A stretch of DNA of 64,000 nt from Pachyseris speciosa (GCA_016490735.1 JAEMWC010000365.1:600001-664000), one strand, 5' to 3'; positions 31,439 to 42,766 are shown, counted from the stretch's first letter. Numbers and translations: made by a program. Notes: generated by a model not told the origin, from the sequence alone.

Positions 31439-32560
31439 TTACGTCTTCATTTGTTCAGTTGGTGTTGCTGGTGGTCTGTACGAATGCAGCCTCTCATCCT
31501 TGAAAGTTGACTTGTTTTTTCAAAAACAACTCGGAAACGTGTAAAGAAACCAAGATGCTCTATGGCTTTGGAAACGAAATTGTTTTTATTGACTTATAAG
31601 CTCGAAAGGTCAACTTTTTTTATCCGCTTTAGAGAAAACAGTTAAGGCTTTGGTCGGTTCTGGAGAGGAGGGAACAAGTGAAGGAACCGATCAAACATGT
31701 TCATTTCAGTCAGGTTTGCGGGATTTGTTCACTGCCGAAGACACTTGTTGTATCGGATGTTGCTACAGGCACTATCACACTATAGTTTCTGGACTCAGAG
31801 TGGTACTGTGTCATTCGTAAGAGTACTTGGACTTCTCTAACACAGTTTTGCATTGGAATCCACACTCAAAGCACAGAGAAAACTGACAAGTGTCCCTTCA
31901 AGATGCTTTAAACAACGTCTTGTGTGTACATGAACACATCAAGCGAACCGTTTCTGAAGTGAAACAAAGGCGTAGCACAAAAGAAACCACAGCGAGAATC
32001 TTCCCGCAGTGTTAAGCATGAGACTTTTATTACTACCTTGCTGAGTCTCAAGATTTTGGGACCATCTCCAGGGAGTCTTTGAAGAGAGTAACAAACTAGG
32101 GGGGCGACAAAGTGTTTCACCCACGAAAAGTCCCACAAACCAACATGAATTTTGCTAGCATAGAGTTCATGTACAACCTCTTCCGTCTGCAGAGATCAGT
32201 GCTGAGACTGAAACGGCTATGAAAGAATTCGTTGAGAAATATGTGTCCTGTAAGGCAAAGAATTGCCGAGCTGAAACCACAAAAAACAAGGCAGGGGCGG
32301 GCCCTACCGCCAGCAGTTTACGCTGACCAATCTGTAGATTGCGCTAAAGTGGACTTAGAGAGAAAGGCCGAAGATGAGTTGGCATCTCAACATGTGCATG
32401 ACACAACTCATGCAGTTCCTTGCACGAAATTGAGATGAAAAAGGAGAAATCAAAGAAACTTAAGAAAATGTGGGTTCTGCATTTCATTATATGGATTTTT
32501 TCTAAAAATGGGCCAACCAGGAATGTCCTCAGGTCTTCAGTTAATTATTAACAGCCACTT
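31439..32560. other. Unassigned sequence, no supported gene
   Basis: Overlapping open frames on both strands (31908-32438) have no recognised domain. One plus-strand frame near 32232 looks faintly protein-like but short. No repeats stand out. Confidence 0.35.
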
Positions 32561-32635
32561 AACTAACAACTGACAAATGCCTCAAAATTTAACTGACAAC
32601 TGACATTTGCATCCCCCCATCCAGACAGTAAATCA

Positions 32636-32775
32636 CCCACGACCTCTGGGATACCGGTGCAGAGGTCATGGGTTCAAACCCCGTAAAAGCCTGAATTTGT
32701 TTCAGGCTTTATTTTCACTACTACTTAAGTGGTGTTCATAACTGCGATGATCATTCACATATTCATTCAATCTTG
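32636..32775 (+). mobile_element. tRNA-derived SINE, 5'-truncated copy
   Basis: The B box GGTTCAAACCCC and the tail GCCTGAATTTGTTTCAGGC, then GTTCATAACTGCGATGATCATTC match the SINEs at 41.7 and 42.0 kb. The A box region is degraded. Confidence 0.65.
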
Positions 32776-33472
32776 TAAGTTGTAAAACTTAGATTCCCAG
32801 CTAGTAAATATACAAATTTTTGTTGTGTAAAAAGAAAAATAATTCTTATTTTATATATGTGGCCTATTTGTGTGTATTAAATTGTTCTTTTTTGGTAATA
32901 TTTTAGATGAATGTTATGCCATTCCCTCTGTTTCAAATTTTATTTGTTGGACATTGTGGCCATAGCTATGAAGAAGACATAGAACTTGAATGTTGTCAAC
33001 TCTTTGAACTTCAAGATGAAATACAGGTTGGATTGGGCAGAGTCATGAAAAATTAGGCCAGGTCAGGCCAGCCCAGGCCAATCACACATACAGCAATTTG
33101 CATCAATGTTCAGATGATTCAGGTACATGTTGTAGGTCAAAAATAAATTCTGGTTAAAATGATTTTAACCTAGTTTTATTCTCAAATTTCTTTGTCTTCT
33201 GGCCCTAATTATTCATAATCCATGATTGTGGTGTTAAAAATGTTGTATTACACTTTTATAGTAAGTAATCAGTTTAAATGTTGGCATGAAATCAAATCTA
33301 TATAGTTTAGATTTGAAGTGACAGTCAAGTTACATTTGAGCATTAAATATTAAAGAATTTCATACTATAACCATTTATTTTTATAGGAGGAACAGTCTGA
33401 AAGAGAGAATCCTGTATCCGAAAATCCCCTACTTTTAGCCGCAAGCAAGTTGTTCAAATACAGCAACCCATC
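32776..33472. other. AT-rich flank of the Gypsy element
   Basis: No gene supported. A GGCCAGGTCAGGCCAGCCCA run near 33057 is a short repeat. Confidence 0.4.
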
Positions 33473-33605
33473 TGTGGTATTTTGGGTAGTGATGGTCACG
33501 TGATGAAAGAGGATGCAAATAAACAGTTTACGAGAGATATCTCTGGTGTACGCACGTGTCTTTAACTTTTCCTCACTGTTCGCTTCTGGAACTATTTAGT
33601 ATACA
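33473..33605 (+). repeat. 5' LTR
   Basis: TG...CA ends, identical to the 3' LTR. It contains the promoter by family rule; ATGCAAATAAAC near 33511 includes an octamer-like word, but no TATA box was confirmed. Confidence 0.85.
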
Positions 33606-33651
33606 AAATTGGCGACGAGGATGGGATCCAGAAGGTAAACAAGGTATACAT

Positions 33652-36033
33652 ATGGCTGCAGTCATTGGTAATTTGGGTCCGTTTGACGAGAAGTCTGAGA
33701 AGTTTAGCGATTACGCCGATCGATTTGAAGCATACGTCGCGGCGAATGACATCGATGATGATAAGAAAGTGAATGTTTTTCTGGCTGTTATTGGTCCAGA
33801 CGCTTATAAGTTGCTGAAGAACTTGTGCGATCCTCACAATCCGAATACAAAGACCTTTACGGCGTTGTCGCAGCATTTGCAGGGACATTATGAACCTGCT
33901 CCCATTGTGATTGCTGAAAGACACAAGTTCTGGACGGCTATACAAGGCGAGAGCGAGAGTGTGTCGGAATTCGTCGCCAGATTGAAGAAACTGGCTTCGA
34001 CATGCAGCTTCGGTGAGTTTCTACTTCAAGCCCTAAGAGATAGGCTAGTCTCTGGATTACATCCAAAAATGTCCAGAACTCAGCGTCATCTCTTGTCGAT
34101 AAGAGATCTGACTTACGCTGTTGCGCGTGACAAATGCATTGCAGATGAAATGGCGGGCAAGGCGAATCTAGAACACATGGGAGAGTCGGCTAAAAGCGAG
34201 GTCAACAAGGTTCAGGGTGTTTCTTTCCTAAACACAAAGAACATCACTACCGGATATAATCAAACGCAGAGTGGTGGAAACACCGACAAGTGCAAATCAT
34301 GTGGAAGTGTGCAGCATAGATCGGAATCTTGCAAATACAGAAATGCCACGTATCATCACTGCCAACGCAAAGGTCATATTCGTCCGGTGTGTAAAGCCCG
34401 ATTGTCACAAATGCAGCTAAAAGGAAGATCAAGTGGTCAAAAGAGTGCTAAGCTGAACAGTTGCGATTGCAACTCAGATGATGTAAGTGTGGGGAGCGAT
34501 AATCATGTGAGTGAGACGCCTGTGAATGCAGATGAAGTAGGTGCGTTTGGTTTATACAAAACTGGAACTGAACACTTGTCGACTGAGTTTGTAAACAGCG
34601 TTAAACCGTATGTAGTAGATGTTCAGTTAGGTAAGGCACAAGTTAATTGTAAGATGGAAGTAGACACGGGAGCATCTCGTTCTACAGTGTCAAAACGTGT
34701 CTATGATTCTGTATTATCTGATTATCCCCTTCAGCATCCGGGGGTGATTTTGCGTAATTATTCAGGTGAAAAGATTCCTGTTGTGGGAAGAATTTCTGTT
34801 CCAGTGAAGTATGGTAATCAAGAAGAAATCCTTGATTTAATTGTTGTTGAAGGAAATCTCCCTTCCCTGTTTGGGCGAGACTGGTTAAGTAGAATAAAAC
34901 TAGATTGGAAGAACATGTTTGGAGTTAAGGAAGAAGTCGTTGAGAATAAGTTTTCTGTTCCCACATCTGAGACCTTTCCGGCAGAATTCAACAGTCTGTT
35001 AGAAAAACATAAAGAACTATTCAGCAGTCATGGCTCTGGCATCAAGGGTTTCATTGGTTCTTTGAAACTTAAAGAGGGTGCCAAACCAGTGTTTATGAAG
35101 GATAGGCCGGTCCCATACTCGCTCGTAGAAAGAGTTGAAAAAGAATATGATCGACTAGTGCAGTCAGATATTCTGTATCCGGTATCCTGTAGTAATTGGG
35201 CAAGCCCTGTAGTGCATGTCCCTAAATCTGACGGTTCCATAAGAATGTGTGGGGATTATAAGGGGATTAATGAGCGCATAGAGGATGATGTGTACAAACT
35301 GCCTAATGTGCAAGACATGTTTGCTATGCTATCTCAAGATGGGGCGAGCCCTGATACATTTTCAGTAATTGATTTGGCCAGTGCTTTCAATCAGTTGTTT
35401 TTGGATGAAGAGTCGTCTGGATTGCTTACCATCAACACTCGGAAAGGTTTATTTAAATCCAAGCGATTGTGTTTTGGTGTGAAAACTGCCACTTCCCAGT
35501 TTCAGAGAGTGATGGATTCAATCTTGTCAGGTATTAAAGATGTGTTAGTGAGAGTAGATGACATTCTGGTGGCAACATCAGGTGGAGTCACTGCTCATAT
35601 GGGAGTTATCAAACAGGTCTTGAGTAGGTTGGCCAAACACAATGTTAGATTAAATGGCCAAAAGTGTCAGTTCTTCCAAGCTCAAGTGAAGTACATGGGA
35701 CACATTTTGAGTAAACATGGAATCAGTCCAATTAAGAGCAAGCTGGATGCTATTCGATTAGCACACAGACCTCAAGATGTATCCCAGTTGAGATCATTTT
35801 TGGGAATGTTGAATTACTACTCAAAATTCATCAAAGACTTCTCATCTAAATTGCACCCACTGAATGAGCTTCTCAGTAACAAGACTGAGTGGTTTTGGAC
35901 CAAGGAATGTGAAGCGGCTTTTATATGGGCAAAAGAAGTTCTTTCAAGTGAACAGGTTTTGGTCCATTATGACCCCCAAAAACCTCTTCTACTGAGTGAG
36001 ATGCCAGTCCATATGGGATTGGAGCTGTGTTGA
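33652..36033 (+). CDS. Gag-Pol part 1: gag, zinc knuckles, protease, reverse transcriptase
   Basis: ATG 33652 starts a frame of 793 codons. Residues 1-180 are a Gypsy-type gag (EKFSDYADRFEAYV, FWTAIQGESESVSEF). Near residue 214 is a CCHC knuckle (CKSCGSVQHRSESC); the second has Tyr in place of its first Cys (YHHCQRKGHIRPVC). An aspartic protease follows (VDTGAS at about residue 337). The RT spans about residues 480-690 (MCGDYKGINE, DLASAFNQ, catalytic RVDDILVA, GHILSKHG). The frame ends at TGA 36031 because one base is missing just before the RNase H DAS motif; without that change the frame would continue into the next ORF. Confidence 0.85.
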   Translation: MAAVIGNLGPFDEKSEKFSDYADRFEAYVAANDIDDDKKVNVFLAVIGPDAYKLLKNLCDPHNPNTKTFTALSQHLQGHYEPAPIVIAERHKFWTAIQGESESVSEFVARLKKLASTCSFGEFLLQALRDRLVSGLHPKMSRTQRHLLSIRDLTYAVARDKCIADEMAGKANLEHMGESAKSEVNKVQGVSFLNTKNITTGYNQTQSGGNTDKCKSCGSVQHRSESCKYRNATYHHCQRKGHIRPVCKARLSQMQLKGRSSGQKSAKLNSCDCNSDDVSVGSDNHVSETPVNADEVGAFGLYKTGTEHLSTEFVNSVKPYVVDVQLGKAQVNCKMEVDTGASRSTVSKRVYDSVLSDYPLQHPGVILRNYSGEKIPVVGRISVPVKYGNQEEILDLIVVEGNLPSLFGRDWLSRIKLDWKNMFGVKEEVVENKFSVPTSETFPAEFNSLLEKHKELFSSHGSGIKGFIGSLKLKEGAKPVFMKDRPVPYSLVERVEKEYDRLVQSDILYPVSCSNWASPVVHVPKSDGSIRMCGDYKGINERIEDDVYKLPNVQDMFAMLSQDGASPDTFSVIDLASAFNQLFLDEESSGLLTINTRKGLFKSKRLCFGVKTATSQFQRVMDSILSGIKDVLVRVDDILVATSGGVTAHMGVIKQVLSRLAKHNVRLNGQKCQFFQAQVKYMGHILSKHGISPIKSKLDAIRLAHRPQDVSQLRSFLGMLNYYSKFIKDFSSKLHPLNELLSNKTEWFWTKECEAAFIWAKEVLSSEQVLVHYDPQKPLLLSEMPVHMGLELC

Positions 36034-36950
36034 GTCATCGCATGGAAGACGGCACTGAGCGGCCAGTAGAGTTTGCTTCTCGCACACTTAGTAGTGCAGA
36101 AAAGAATTATGCCCAAATAGAAAAAGAGGGGTTGGCCATAATTTTTGGTGTTAAGAGATTTCAGCTTTACCTCTATGGTCGAAAATTTACATTGGTAACA
36201 GACCATCAACCCCTAACTCGGATTTTTGGTCCTAAATCTAGTATTCCCCCCTTGGCTGCAGCTCGTTTGCAGCGTTGGGCAGTTCTCTTGTCTGGATATG
36301 ACTTTGATATTGTATTCAGAGACTCTGCTGGCAATGCAAATGCAGACTTCTTCAGTCGATTTCCACTATCATCTCAGGCTGATGATGATTTGGATCCAGA
36401 TGAACACTATGTGTGTGCATCTATGACGGATGACTTGCCCGTAACTGCAGTGGAGATAGGTGAAGGTACAAAGAAGGATAGCCTACTTGCAAAAGTGTAT
36501 GAATATACATCCTCGGGTTGGCCAGGTAGCTGCCCTAGTCCAGAGCTTAAACCTTTTTGGGTTCGCAGAGATGAGTTGGCTTTGGAAAATGGATGTCTTT
36601 TATGGGGCAGACGGGTCATCATACCATTCAAATTTCAAAAACGCTTGTTGGAAGAATTGCATGAGTGCCACCCAGGGATGTACCGTATGAAAGCACTTGC
36701 CAGGTCCTTCGTGTGGTGGCCTGGAATTGACCTTGATGTAGAGGACAAAGTAAGGCTTTGTAATGTTTGTACTAAGGCACATCAAACCCCTAAGGCAGTT
36801 CCCTTATTATTGTGGCCTTGGTCAACTGAACCTTGGCAAAGAATTCATGTTGATTATGCTGAGGTCAAGGGTCAACAATTTCTTCTTGTGGTTGACAGCC
36901 AGCACTACTGCACATGCAACTATAGAGGCCTTAAGAGCTCTGTTTGCTAG
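36005..36950 (+). CDS. Pol part 2: RNase H and integrase N-terminus
   Basis: In the shifted frame, the DASPYGIG motif at 36000-36025 starts RNase H, with FASRTLSSAEKNY, IEKEGLAIIF and TDHQPLT. The integrase zinc-binding part follows (LHECHPG, then CNVC) and the first catalytic Asp in HVDYAEV. The frame runs off at 36948 after a deletion near 36896, which removes roughly a dozen codons expected after VVDS. Confidence 0.8.
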
Positions 36951-37836
36951 ATATGGGCTGCCACATGAATTAGTCAGTGACAATGGCCCACAGTTTGTTG
37001 CTGGAGAATTTAAAACATTTTTGGAGATGAATTGCATCAAGCACACTTTATGCCCTCCTTATCATCCCTCCACTAATGGTTTGGCTGAGAGACATGTTCA
37101 GACCTTCAAACACATGTATCAGTCTTGTCCTGATAAGGGAACCGTTCAGCACAAAGTGGCTGATGTCCTGTTCCGCTACAGAAACACTCCCCACACCACA
37201 ACAGACAAGACTCCTGCACAACTGTTTTTGAAGAGGGAACCCAGAACACACCTCTCCTTGGTAAAACCCAGTTTACAAAGGCATGTACAAAAGAAACAAC
37301 TTGCTGCAAAGTTGTACAGGGATGGGCTTAACCCAAAGGTGCGAGTTTTTGATTTGTACCAGCCAGTCAGGGTTAAAAACACCAGGGGAGGGAGGGAGAG
37401 ATGGATACCGGGTACAATTGTGGCTGTGAAGGGACCAGAAACTTATTTAGTTCGAGTTCCAGGTAACAATCGTCGCTTTGTACATGCTAATCACTTGATA
37501 CCTGATGATGCTCGAGGAATGAGTGCCTATAAGGAAGTAGTCTCACCAGAACTGGTAGAGTATAATCCACCATCAGATTTTCAGAGGGAACCTGTCATTC
37601 CCATAACTAGGTCGCAAGTTCAGTCTGAAGTAGACAATGAGGTTTCTCGCAAGTCTAGTGTTATCTCTTTACCTGTTGTTAATGATGATGGTGATTTAGG
37701 AGGCGACCACTGTGTTCACAGTCCTGATCCAGTGATCACCAAAACTAACATGCCCAGTCACTCTGAGTCTAGATCAGGCCAAGTGGTTACACGATCGGGA
37801 CGGGTGGTCAAGCCTCCCGACAGATTGAATTTATAG
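36898..37836 (+). CDS. Pol part 3: integrase catalytic core and C-terminus
   Basis: A third frame resumes at ASTTAHATIEAL and carries the second and third catalytic residues (VSDNGPQF and NGLAERHVQTFK). It continues with the FRYRNTPHTTT block and a GPRTYLV-like C-terminal domain (KGPETYLVRV), ending at TAG 37834. Confidence 0.8.
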   Translation, partial: ASTTAHATIEALRALFARYGLPHELVSDNGPQFVAGEFKTFLEMNCIKHTLCPPYHPSTNGLAERHVQTFKHMYQSCPDKGTVQHKVADVLFRYRNTPHTTTDKTPAQLFLKREPRTHLSLVKPSLQRHVQKKQLAAKLYRDGLNPKVRVFDLYQPVRVKNTRGGRERWIPGTIVAVKGPETYLVRVPGNNRRFVHANHLIPDDARGMSAYKEVVSPELVEYNPPSDFQREPVIPITRSQVQSEVDNEVSRKSSVISLPVVNDDGDLGGDHCVHSPDPVITKTNMPSHSESRSGQVVTRSGRVVKPPDRLNL

Positions 37837-37887
37837 TAGATTTTTGTAAGTTGCGTTTGTTAAGAAAACTGTATAGGAAGGAGGAAA

Positions 37888-38020
37888 TGTGGTATTTTGG
37901 GTAGTGATGGTCACGTGATGAAAGAGGATGCAAATAAACAGTTTACGAGAGATATCTCTGGTGTACGCACGTGTCTTTAACTTTTCCTCACTGTTCGCTT
38001 CTGGAACTATTTAGTATACA
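37888..38020 (+). repeat. 3' LTR
   Basis: Identical to the 5' LTR over 133 bp, directly preceded by the polypurine tract. Confidence 0.85.
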
Positions 38021-38794
<774 letters not shown>

Positions 38795-40150
38795 CAAGGC
38801 TGCAATTTGTCCCAGAGAGGAAACACAGCAGCAATCTTTATGCAGGAGGCTCCACTCATCAAAGTGGTTTCCAGGGATCACTAAAAAAATCTAAAAGTTT
38901 ATTATGGAGACTCACTAAGATATACTGTCAGTGGTCTTCATTCTTTTTAATTCACAAAAAAGAGAGAGATGAAGGGATAACCAATGCACTAAGAGCAGTA
39001 CATCTGTGTTTTCATTTTCTTAAAATTTAATTTTTACAAATTTAGACTAATGAATAACATAAGTGGTAGTAATTCATACATTTAATTGCGAATGGCTTCT
39101 GTCACATAAAATAAAAATATTTAGCATTATTACTACAACACGGGTAGTGGTTAGTACATCAGTCCCAAGATTTATTTAAAAGCTCAAGTATGCAGCACCC
39201 TGTATTGCATCATCATGTTTGCTTACAGGAGCCATTGTAATACGCAACCAGCTCCAGCTGTAACCACTTTGCTGAATTCCCAATTTGGTCACTTACGAGA
39301 GCTTCAAGTGTAGTTGTTCTGTTGTCAAAAATTAATGCCATTGAAGATGGTTAACTTTTAGCTATTCTTATCTTCATGTCCTCAGAGCCCTCAAATCATT
39401 GCACTGATCTGAAGGCTTTTACCATATTTGAAACCCCTTAAATGTCTCTGTATCTTTCTTTGTAAAAAGCCTAGTCCAAGTACAGGGTATCACAGCACCT
39501 CCCCCTGCTTGCTTATTTGGTCTTGATGATGCTCATGCATCTGCCATTATTATTCTTGCAAATAAAAAGAACTTAAAGAAAATCACTTCATCAATATCTT
39601 TAAAAGAAATAAAAGAACTTAAAAAAGCAAATACCGTAAGTAAAAAGTTTAATCACTAGTTTTGTGATTGGCTCTCGAAACTCCCAAATCATTGAGAGCT
39701 ACTACTTTATTCTTTCAATGACAAAGTTTGTAATTATATTGTCACATGTCCAGGGAGTACACATAAACATTACATACAGGGATGCTCCACCCTGAGGTGG
39801 TAGCCCTTTACCTTCTCACATACTGGTGACATTTTTGACAGAGAAGGAAACACTTTCGTAAACCTGAAACAAAATAATATTACCACCTTTGTATACCTAG
39901 AGAGTGACTTTTAATCCCTTTTCACTTGAGAAACCTCTTCAAACACTTAGCAGCTAGGTGATCTCCTTGAGGTATTGTCCTTTTAACGTAGTGCTTCCCC
40001 CAGAGATTGCATATTTGACCACATCTTCCTCATTGGAACTTTCTGTGGGACTGTGATTTAGAACAAAAATAGGCTGGGAAATGGGTTTGTTTTCATGTGA
40101 GGACCAAGACAGGAACTAATACCAGTAATCATAGACAAAGGAAAACAGAG
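38795..40150. other. Intergenic DNA with a degraded MITE relic
   Basis: About 39776-39930 (GATGCTCCACCCTGAGG, GACATTTTTGACAGAGAAGG, TGTATACCTAGAG) is a diverged relative of the MITEs at 7.05 and 57.7 kb. Otherwise nothing recognised. Confidence 0.4.
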
Positions 40151-40154
40151 GCAT

Positions 40155-40459
40155 ATATGTGGATCAGACAGTATCATGGAACAATACGAAGCTGGGAAAC
40201 CTCACGAATCTGACAAGATGTACTGATTCATTTACATTATCAAGATCAAAAAAGACAAAATTAAAATGTTCTGTAAGTTTAAGGGGCAGAGCAACTGAAG
40301 TTCTTTGTCCAATTTTGGCAACATGCCCATGAGCTCGTTGAAGGTATGGCAACCATCTCCATTTGACTTTTTCTAACTCTTTGCTCTTTTCAGTGGTGGC
40401 CTTCTCACTAGCTTCCCTTTCAGGTAATAGCCATTTCAGAGTGTTACTTCCACTAAAAA
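40155..40459 (-). CDS. Possible terminal exon of an unknown gene
   Basis: After an acceptor-like TTTTTTTAG, a frame of about 95 codons begins with SNTLKWLLPEREASEKATT, has a charged helical part (TTEKSKELEKVKWRW) and ends FVLFHDTV-stop. Length and composition look coding and there is a Kozak-free start, so it would be an internal or last exon. No domain recognised; no partner exon found. Confidence 0.3.
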
Positions 40460-40845
40460 AATTTCAGTTGTTTCAATTTATGGCACGAAGACTAGCAAAT
40501 AACAAATATTAAAAAAACGTGCCAAAGGATAAATTGCAAAGGAGTCCAAGACCCCATATATAAGCAGATCACCTAAAAGCTATAAGAATATTAAAATATA
40601 ACAATAAAAAAGTATAAAATGTCAAAATAAGTAATAATAATAAGTATACAATGTCAAAATAAAGCTAATTAAGACCCTTAATACTTAATGCTAATACTTA
40701 AGACTCCATATAAAATCTCTTCAGCTTCTTCTTCGTCCAAGCTACTCGAATTAAAACGGTAGAACAGGCAGAACACACACTTCCAGGGTGGACATGTTTG
40801 GTGTCCAGTTCAATATCTACATTATAAAACTTTAAAATGGATGTG
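40460..40845. other. AT-rich intergenic DNA
   Basis: AATAATAAGTATA(C/A)AATGTCAAAATAA is repeated near 40611-40660; nothing else seen. Confidence 0.4.
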
Positions 40846-40849
40846 TCGA

Positions 40850-41268
40850 AAACGAAGACCCAAAAACGAAGACCGAAGACCGAGGACCCTGTGGTCTAAA
40901 CGAAGACCCTGTGGTCTAAAACGAAGACCCTGTAGTCTAAAACGAAGACCCTGTGGTGTAAAACGAAGACCCTGTGGTCTAAAATGAAGACCCTGTGGTC
41001 TTAAACGAATACCCTGTAGTCTAAAACGAAGACCCTGTGGTCTAAAACGAAGACCCTGTGGTCTAAAACGAAGACCCTGTGGTCTAAAACGAAGACCCTG
41101 TAGTCTAAAACGAAGACCATGTGGTCTAAAATGAAGACCCTGTAGTCTAAAACGAAGACCTGTGGACTAACACGAAGACCCTCTGGTCTAAAACGAAGAC
41201 CCTCTGGTCTAAAACGAAGACCCTGTGGTCTAAAACGAAGACCCACTGGTCTAAAACGAAGACCCTGT
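40850..41268. repeat. 21-bp minisatellite (AAAACGAAGACCCTGTGGTCT)
   Basis: About 20 head-to-tail copies of a 20-21-bp unit with point variants (GTAGTCT, CTCTGGTCT, ATGAAGACC). The minus strand is open across it as a VFVLDHR-type peptide repeat, which is most simply a property of the 21-bp period. Confidence 0.9.
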
Positions 41269-41700
41269 CAACTGTGTCTGACTTGCAAAGCTACGTGGAT
41301 AATCAAATACAGCGGATGCAATGTCCCCGGGAAAATTTGTAATTGATTATATATTGGCCAAATGTATAAATGAACAACAGTTATAGAACTGTTGCAATTT
41401 GATATATGTAAAAAGTGTCATACACCAAACTTTTTACTACATTTTAGTCTCATCACACAAACAAACAAGAGGCTACAATTAGCCTAAACTCTTGCCTGCA
41501 AAACTACATTGTATATCCCTAAGTTGGCGGGAAACAGGAGAAAAAGAGAAGTCTGTCTGTCCCCCTTTATATCGGACGCATTGCGCTTATATTTGTTTGT
41601 GCCTTGTCAACATATACCCGTTCCGAATTGCTTTACAGGTCAACCATTGATAACAATAGTAGAAGCCTGAAAAAAATTCAGGACTTCAACCCTGTTCATA
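41269..41700. other. Spacer, nothing recognised
   Basis: AT-rich sequence without gene or repeat. Confidence 0.4.
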
Positions 41701-41701
41701 T

Positions 41702-41887
41702 GCATATGAACCCACAATTGACCTGCTCCCAACGTCAGTGGCTTTATAGCTCAGTTGGTTAGAGCATCGCACCGGTAATCGCGAGGTCACGGGTTCAAAC
41801 CCCGTTGAAGTCCTGGATTTTTTTCAGGCTTCTTTTCGCAATTGCATAAATTGCGTTCACAACTGCGAGGATCATTCTTCATTTGAT
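41702..41887 (+). mobile_element. tRNA-derived SINE, copy 1 of a tandem pair
   Basis: The tRNA-like head at 41740-41813 has an A box (TAGCTCAGTTGG), a B box (GGTTCAAACCC) and a 7-bp acceptor-like stem. The anticodon arm has an 8-base loop without U33, so it is not a working tRNA. A GAATTTTTTTCAGGC-like hairpin and a GCGTTCACAACTGCGAGGATC tail follow. Confidence 0.75.
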
Positions 41888-41951
41888 TTCATTTCGGGCA
41901 GTTCACATATGATTCATTTCATATATAATTACACTCATTTCTTTCACGGTA

Positions 41952-42137
41952 ACATATGAACCCACAATTGACCTGCTCCCAACGTCAGTGGCTTTATAGC
42001 TCAGTTGGTTAGAGCATCGCACCGGTAATTGCGAGGTCACGGGTTCAAACCCCGTTGAAGTCCTGAATTTTTTTCAGGCGTCTTTTCCCAATTGCATAAA
42101 TTGCGTTCACAACTGCGAGGATCATTCTTCATTTGAT
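41952..42137 (+). mobile_element. tRNA-derived SINE, copy 2 of a tandem pair
   Basis: Same 186-bp unit 250 bp downstream, differing from copy 1 at only about five positions (for example GGTAATT for GGTAATC). The shared CATATGAACCCACAATTGAC leader suggests duplication of the whole unit rather than two independent insertions. The tRNA-like part is 41990-42063. Confidence 0.75.
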
Positions 42138-42239
42138 AGTTTATTTGTTTGCAAAATATCTAATCCGACATCGTTTACATCATTCTGCTGAGCGTTTGAG
42201 AAAGAAAACGCTTATGGAACGGTTTAGGATTCGAGATAT

Positions 42240-42676
42240 GGACAGACAAACGGCCGAAATTACTCATCGAAGTATCTCTTGCAGAAATAAATGAAAAAGA
42301 ATCGAAGGTTTGCTTTGAAAACATCTTTGAGGCTTTCGTGCAGTTTCCCAAGGCCTTCCCATATTTTTTGCACGAAAGGTGACTCAAGTCACGTGCGCTG
42401 CACATGAAGATGTTTGAAGAAAAGTTTCTTTTCGTCTTGGTTAAGGACATGTAACATTTTCTTGACAACCACTGTTTTGACATTTTCCTCCATATGCTGT
42501 GGTGTACACATCGTCAAAAGCACCTTGACCAAGCCGTTTTTCAACTTGCAGAGCATTAAAATCAAAGACTTTATGTTCGCGATACTTTCCGCAGAAGATT
42601 GTTGCTTTTTTAAGAATTGGGGGAGCTTGAAAAAACCGACATTCTCAACGCAGGGATGCATGTGAGAGAAAATCAC
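42240..42676 (-). pseudogene. Uncharacterised reading frame with one in-frame TGA
   Basis: From about 42676 the frame encodes ENVGFFKLPQFLKKQQSS, MLCKLKNGLVKVLLTMC and LNQDEKKLFFKHLHVQRT, then TGA at about 42389-42391, and continues in the same frame as ESPFVQKIWEGLGKL and FFIYFCKRYFDE before another stop. Charged and hydrophobic residues alternate in a helix-like way. No domain recognised. It may be a fragment of a lineage-specific or transposon gene. Confidence 0.3.
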
Positions 42677-42766
42677 ATTTTTCTAGCACTTGGTGAGTAA
42701 CGCACAGTTGACCTTTGCACCTTTATATGATAAGGACAGTATAGCAGAATAAGTCACCTCATCGTA

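Larger units (their letters stand above)
28612..32626. mobile_element. Possible 4-kb nonautonomous element bounded by GTCTGGATGGGG
   Basis: GTCTGGATGGGG at 28612-28623 is inverted as CCCCATCCAGAC at 32615-32626. Next to each end lies a cluster of AACTGACAACTGAC (three to four copies on the left to about 28735, two on the right from about 32565), in the same orientation at both ends rather than mirrored. The interior has no transposase. No clear target duplication was found. Alternatives are two separate copies of a short repeat. Confidence 0.4.
33473..38020 (+). mobile_element. Ty3/Gypsy LTR retrotransposon, 4.5 kb, identical short LTRs
   Basis: Two 133-bp LTRs (33473-33605 and 37888-38020) start TGTGGTATTTTGGG, end TTTAGTATACA and agree at every base I compared. 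Between them, gag, protease, RT, RNase H and integrase follow in Ty3/Gypsy order. A purine-rich AGGAAGGAGGAAA tract (37875-37887) adjoins the 3' LTR. Just after the 5' LTR is ATTGGCGACGAGG, likely the primer site. No matching target duplication was seen at the junctions. Two lesions break pol (near 36000 and 36900). Confidence 0.9.

Noticed and set aside
41740..41813. Genuine tRNA gene (cloverleaf with good A and B boxes)
   Set aside because: The anticodon loop is 8 bases, lacks U33 and the stem has a mismatch; a near-identical tandem copy and a SINE tail follow. It is a tRNA-derived SINE.
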